Positions 61,148 to 64,000 of a DNA stretch of 64,000 bases are shown here, one piece after another (position 1 is the stretch's first letter; each line of letters starts with the position of its first letter). This DNA comes from Stomatobaculum sp. F0698 (GTDB lineage: Bacteria > Bacillota > Clostridia > Lachnospirales > Lachnospiraceae), in NCBI RefSeq assembly GCF_030644385.1, contig NZ_CP130060.1:682001-746000 (forward strand), written 5' to 3'. Made by a program: the position numbers and the translations under genes. A model generated the notes under the pieces. That model saw only the letters and a program-made list of their open reading frames with translations, was not told the origin of the DNA and did not search any database.

Positions 61148-62953
61148 ATGAGAGAAGAACTGAAGCAGCTTCGCGAGGCGATGAAGAAGCGTGGAATCAC
61201 GGTTTATTATCAGCCGTATTCCGATGCACACGGCAGTGAGGAAATCAGTGCCAGAGATCAGAGCGTTCGCAAAATCAGTGGGTTCACGGGAGATTCCTGC
61301 ACCCTGGTGGTGCTGGAGAAAGAGGCATTCCTCTGGACGGACAGCCGTTTCTTCGTGCAGGCGAACATCGAGCTGAAGGACAGCGGCGTTGAGCTGATGA
61401 AGGCAGGCGTTCCCGGTACGCCGACCATTGTCGAATACTTGGAGAATCATTTCCCGGAGGGCGGCACCCTTGCATTCTATGCGCCGCTGCTCGGAACGAA
61501 TACGGGCAAGGAGCTGAAGGAGTTTGTCGCGAAGAAGAAGGGCAAGCTGATTACCGACATCGACCTTGTCGATGATATCTGGAAGGATCGCCCGGAGAGA
61601 AGCCATGAGCCGATCTGGGTGCATGATATCAAGTACGCGGGCGAGGAGGCAAAGAGCAAGATCGATCGCGTGCAGGCGGAGATGAAGAAGCTCGACGCTT
61701 CCGTCTTCCTGACCGGCAGACTGGATGAGATTTCCTGGGTCACGAACCTGCACGGCGCAGACATCTCCTGCAACCCGGTCTTCCTGTCTTATCTCATGGT
61801 GAAGGCCCGCTCCGCAAAGCTCTTCTGCCAGGAGAACGCACTTACCGATGAGGCAAAGAAGCATCTGGAGGAGCAGGGCATTGCGGTCGGCTCCTACGAC
61901 GACTTTATCGCGGCTGTCGGCAAATTGAAGGACGAGCGCGTCTTGACCGATCTCCGTGACCTGAACTTCGCGGTTTACAATGCGGTCGTTGACAAGAACA
62001 CGATTGTGGACGAGCTGAGCCCGATCTCCCTGATGAAGATCATCAAGAACGATACCGAGCTCAAGGGCTTCCGCGATTGCCATGTGCGTGACGGTGTGCA
62101 TCTGACCCGCTTCCTCTACTGGCTCAAGAAGACCATCAAGGAGGGCAAGGCGGATACTTACACCGAGTACGATCTCGGCGAGAAGCTGAATTCGTTCCGC
62201 GCAGCGGATCCGAAGTATGTGACCCTTAGCTTCTCGACTATTCCGGCTTACCAGGCAAATGCGGCTATGGCACACTACATGCCCTCTAAGGAGCAGAGTG
62301 ATGTCGTAAAGCCCGAGGGACTCTTCCTTGTGGACTCCGGCGCACACTATCTGGACGGCACGACGGATGTCACGAGAACGCTTGCGCTCGGCGATATCAC
62401 GCTGGAGCAGAGCCGCGACTACACGCTTGCTGTCATCGGCATGCTGAATCTCATGTTTGCGGTATTCCCGTACTATGCGACCGCTCCGCTGCTTGATACC
62501 TATGCGCGTCAGGCAATGTGGAAGTTCGGAAGAGACTACGGTCACGGTACCGGCCACGGCGTCGGCTTCGTGAACAATGTCCACGAGCTTCCGGTCTCGG
62601 TTCGCCCGTGGCCGCATCCGGACCGCAGAAGAGAGGTTACCTTCCAGCCGGGCATGGTGACGAGTGACGAGCCGGGTGTCTACATTGACGGCGCTTACGG
62701 CATCCGCATCGAGAACATGCTGATTTGCGTGAAGGATACGGAACATGAGGGATTCAACTGCTTCGAGAACCTGACCTGGGCACCGCTCGATCCGGACGCT
62801 CTGGATCTCAGTGTCATGTCGAAGGACGATATCCGCCGCTTTAACAAGTATCAGAAGCGCGTTCGCAAGACCATTGCGCCGCTGCTTCCGGAAGAAGAGA
62901 GAGAATGGCTCATTCATGAGACAAGAAAAATCCGCCGCGAGAAAAAGCACTGA
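61148..62953 (+). CDS. M24-family aminopeptidase P (Xaa-Pro aminopeptidase)
   Basis: 601-residue cytoplasmic metallopeptidase removing N-terminal residues before proline. Two creatinase-type N-terminal domains precede the pita-bread catalytic domain, where the metal ligands lie in FLVDSGAHYLDGTTDVTRT, GHGTGHGVGFVNNVHE, MVTSDEPGVYIDGAYGIRIENM. The long three-domain form is typical of Firmicutes. ATG 61148 follows ACAAGGAGGCCGAT; the frame is open further upstream but without a site. Confidence 0.93.
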   Translation: MREELKQLREAMKKRGITVYYQPYSDAHGSEEISARDQSVRKISGFTGDSCTLVVLEKEAFLWTDSRFFVQANIELKDSGVELMKAGVPGTPTIVEYLENHFPEGGTLAFYAPLLGTNTGKELKEFVAKKKGKLITDIDLVDDIWKDRPERSHEPIWVHDIKYAGEEAKSKIDRVQAEMKKLDASVFLTGRLDEISWVTNLHGADISCNPVFLSYLMVKARSAKLFCQENALTDEAKKHLEEQGIAVGSYDDFIAAVGKLKDERVLTDLRDLNFAVYNAVVDKNTIVDELSPISLMKIIKNDTELKGFRDCHVRDGVHLTRFLYWLKKTIKEGKADTYTEYDLGEKLNSFRAADPKYVTLSFSTIPAYQANAAMAHYMPSKEQSDVVKPEGLFLVDSGAHYLDGTTDVTRTLALGDITLEQSRDYTLAVIGMLNLMFAVFPYYATAPLLDTYARQAMWKFGRDYGHGTGHGVGFVNNVHELPVSVRPWPHPDRRREVTFQPGMVTSDEPGVYIDGAYGIRIENMLICVKDTEHEGFNCFENLTWAPLDPDALDLSVMSKDDIRRFNKYQKRVRKTIAPLLPEEEREWLIHETRKIRREKKH

Positions 62954-62984
62954 GCGGCACAGTAATCTAGAAAAGAAGGCGCTT

Positions 62985-64000
62985 TTGAAAAAAAGCGGCG
63001 CAGCGAAACCAGCTGCGCCGCTTCGCGCTGTCTCCGACACAGCGCGCTGTCCCCATGAGAAGCGCTGCGGCGGCTGTTCTTACAGCGCTCTGCCCTATGA
63101 GGAACAGCTTCGCAAAAAGCAGAGAGAGGCAGAGAAACTGCTCGGCAAGTTCTGTAAGGTCGAGCCCATTGTGGCGGCGCCCGAGCCGCTGCACTACCGG
63201 AACAAGGTGACGGCGAGCTTCGGTTTTCAGAATAAGAAGCTCGTGGTCGGTGTGTACGAGCGTGACAGCCACAGGGTTGTTCCGATTGACCACTGCCGCA
63301 TCCAGAATCGAACGGCGGACCGCATCATTCACATCATCCGCGACTTGGCGGTTTCCTTCCGCCTGAAGGCCTACGACGAGGATCTTAGAATCGGTACGCT
63401 CCGCCATGTTCTGGTTCGTACCTCCGAGGCGACCGGACAAATCATGGTGGTGATCGTGACCGGTACACCCATCTTCCCGGGCAGCAAGAACTTTGTCACC
63501 GCCCTCAGAAAGCAGTGTCCCGAGATTACGACCGTGATCCAGAACATCAACCCCCAGAAGACGAGCATGGTGCTCGGCGAGCGCGATAAGGTCCTCTATG
63601 GCAAGGGTTATATTGAAGATGAACTCATGGGGCTTACGTTTCGCCTATCTCCTGCCTCCTTTTATCAGGTGAATGCGAAGATGACGGAGAAGCTCTACGA
63701 GACTGCGCTCTCGTTTGCTAAGCTTACGCCGAACGACACGGTACTGGATGCCTACTGCGGTGTAGGAACCATAGGCATGGCGGCTTCCCGCAGCGCGGGA
63801 CAGGTGATTGGCGTTGAGCTCAACAAGGCGGCCGTGCGGGATGCGATTGCGAACGCGAAGCGGAACGGCATCGAGAACATACGTTTCTTTGCGGACGATG
63901 CGAGCGATTTTTTGCTGCGTGTCGCAGAGAGCGGTGAGAAACTCGATGCAGTCATCATGGACCCGCCGCGAAGCGGCAGCACCGAGCGCTTCCTTGAGAG
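62985..64000 (+). CDS. RlmD/TrmA-family 23S rRNA uracil-5-methyltransferase, N-terminal part
   Basis: Runs off the right edge after 338 codons. The [4Fe-4S] ligands appear as CPHEKRCGGCSY (C-x5-C-x2-C) near residues 22-32, then the fold continues to the SAM motif DAYCGVGTIGMAAS and the substrate motif MDPPRSGSTERFLE; the catalytic Cys lies beyond the window. There is no N-terminal TRAM domain, instead a short low-complexity KSGAAKPAAPLRAVSDTAR. No ATG or GTG is in frame near the start; I use TTG 62985 behind AAAGAAGG. Two hairpins overlie the first codons. Confidence 0.88.
   Translation, partial: MKKSGAAKPAAPLRAVSDTARCPHEKRCGGCSYSALPYEEQLRKKQREAEKLLGKFCKVEPIVAAPEPLHYRNKVTASFGFQNKKLVVGVYERDSHRVVPIDHCRIQNRTADRIIHIIRDLAVSFRLKAYDEDLRIGTLRHVLVRTSEATGQIMVVIVTGTPIFPGSKNFVTALRKQCPEITTVIQNINPQKTSMVLGERDKVLYGKGYIEDELMGLTFRLSPASFYQVNAKMTEKLYETALSFAKLTPNDTVLDAYCGVGTIGMAASRSAGQVIGVELNKAAVRDAIANAKRNGIENIRFFADDASDFLLRVAESGEKLDAVIMDPPRSGSTERFLE

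Noticed and set aside
61106..63040. 644-codon open frame antisense to the M24 peptidase
   Set aside because: The sense gene keeps all metal-binding motifs and has a good start. The antisense frame resembles no family.

Overview
The window is one continuous, almost fully coding stretch of a GC-rich (clearly above 50% by eye) Gram-positive anaerobe, most likely a Lachnospiraceae-type member of the Clostridia. The evidence is the class III ribonucleotide reductase pair NrdD/NrdG, a flavodiiron protein, HemZ, the CdaA/CdaR c-di-AMP pair, choline-binding-type wall repeats and consistently Firmicute-like gene families. The family-level placement is an inference from protein content. There is no prophage, CRISPR array or intact insertion sequence. 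Mobile DNA is limited to a decayed IS200-type relic and some small repeats.

Layout: 1-2.5 kb holds the end of a barnase-like secreted RNase, recJ and apt. 2.6-9.1 kb is a tightly overlapping cobalamin operon (cobO, cbiD, a cbiJ-cbiE-cbiT triple fusion, cbiA, cobU, cobS). 9.2-18.9 kb carries rel, an MBL hydrolase, hemZ, hisS, aspS and a two-component system whose start codon overlaps the aspS stop. 19.1-22 kb is nrdDG behind candidate NrdR boxes. 22-26 kb is the methyl-cycle cluster metF, a separate MetH reactivation protein and metH, which would use the cobalamin made by the operon about 14 kb upstream. 26-34.7 kb has upp on the minus strand, then a c-di-AMP operon (two membrane proteins, cdaA, cdaR, a polymerase-like membrane protein, an aminotransferase) meeting a DUF4349-type lipoprotein. 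34.8-45 kb: dapF, carAB, a phosphoesterase, tyrS, an iron alcohol dehydrogenase and an AspT-type aminotransferase.

45-55.4 kb: an Rrf2 regulator (minus), an SPFH protein, nadE, an rRNA/tRNA methyltransferase, a small membrane protein, birA, rpoD and queH, convergent with a flavodiiron protein, then mrp and a small alarmone synthetase. 55.4-64 kb: the IS200 relic, a YitT protein (minus), mgtE behind a long structured leader, a repeat-bearing intergenic region, a secreted choline-binding/CAP protein, tRNA-Pro(GGG), a HAD phosphatase, an M24 peptidase and a truncated RlmD-type rRNA methyltransferase.

Most of the window is core metabolism. The items most worth following up are the mgtE leader RNA, the metF hairpin that hides its own ribosome binding site, the CbiJ-E-T fusion, the cysteine-tailed MetH reactivation protein, the nrdD control region, and the hairpin and overlap at the two ends of queH.
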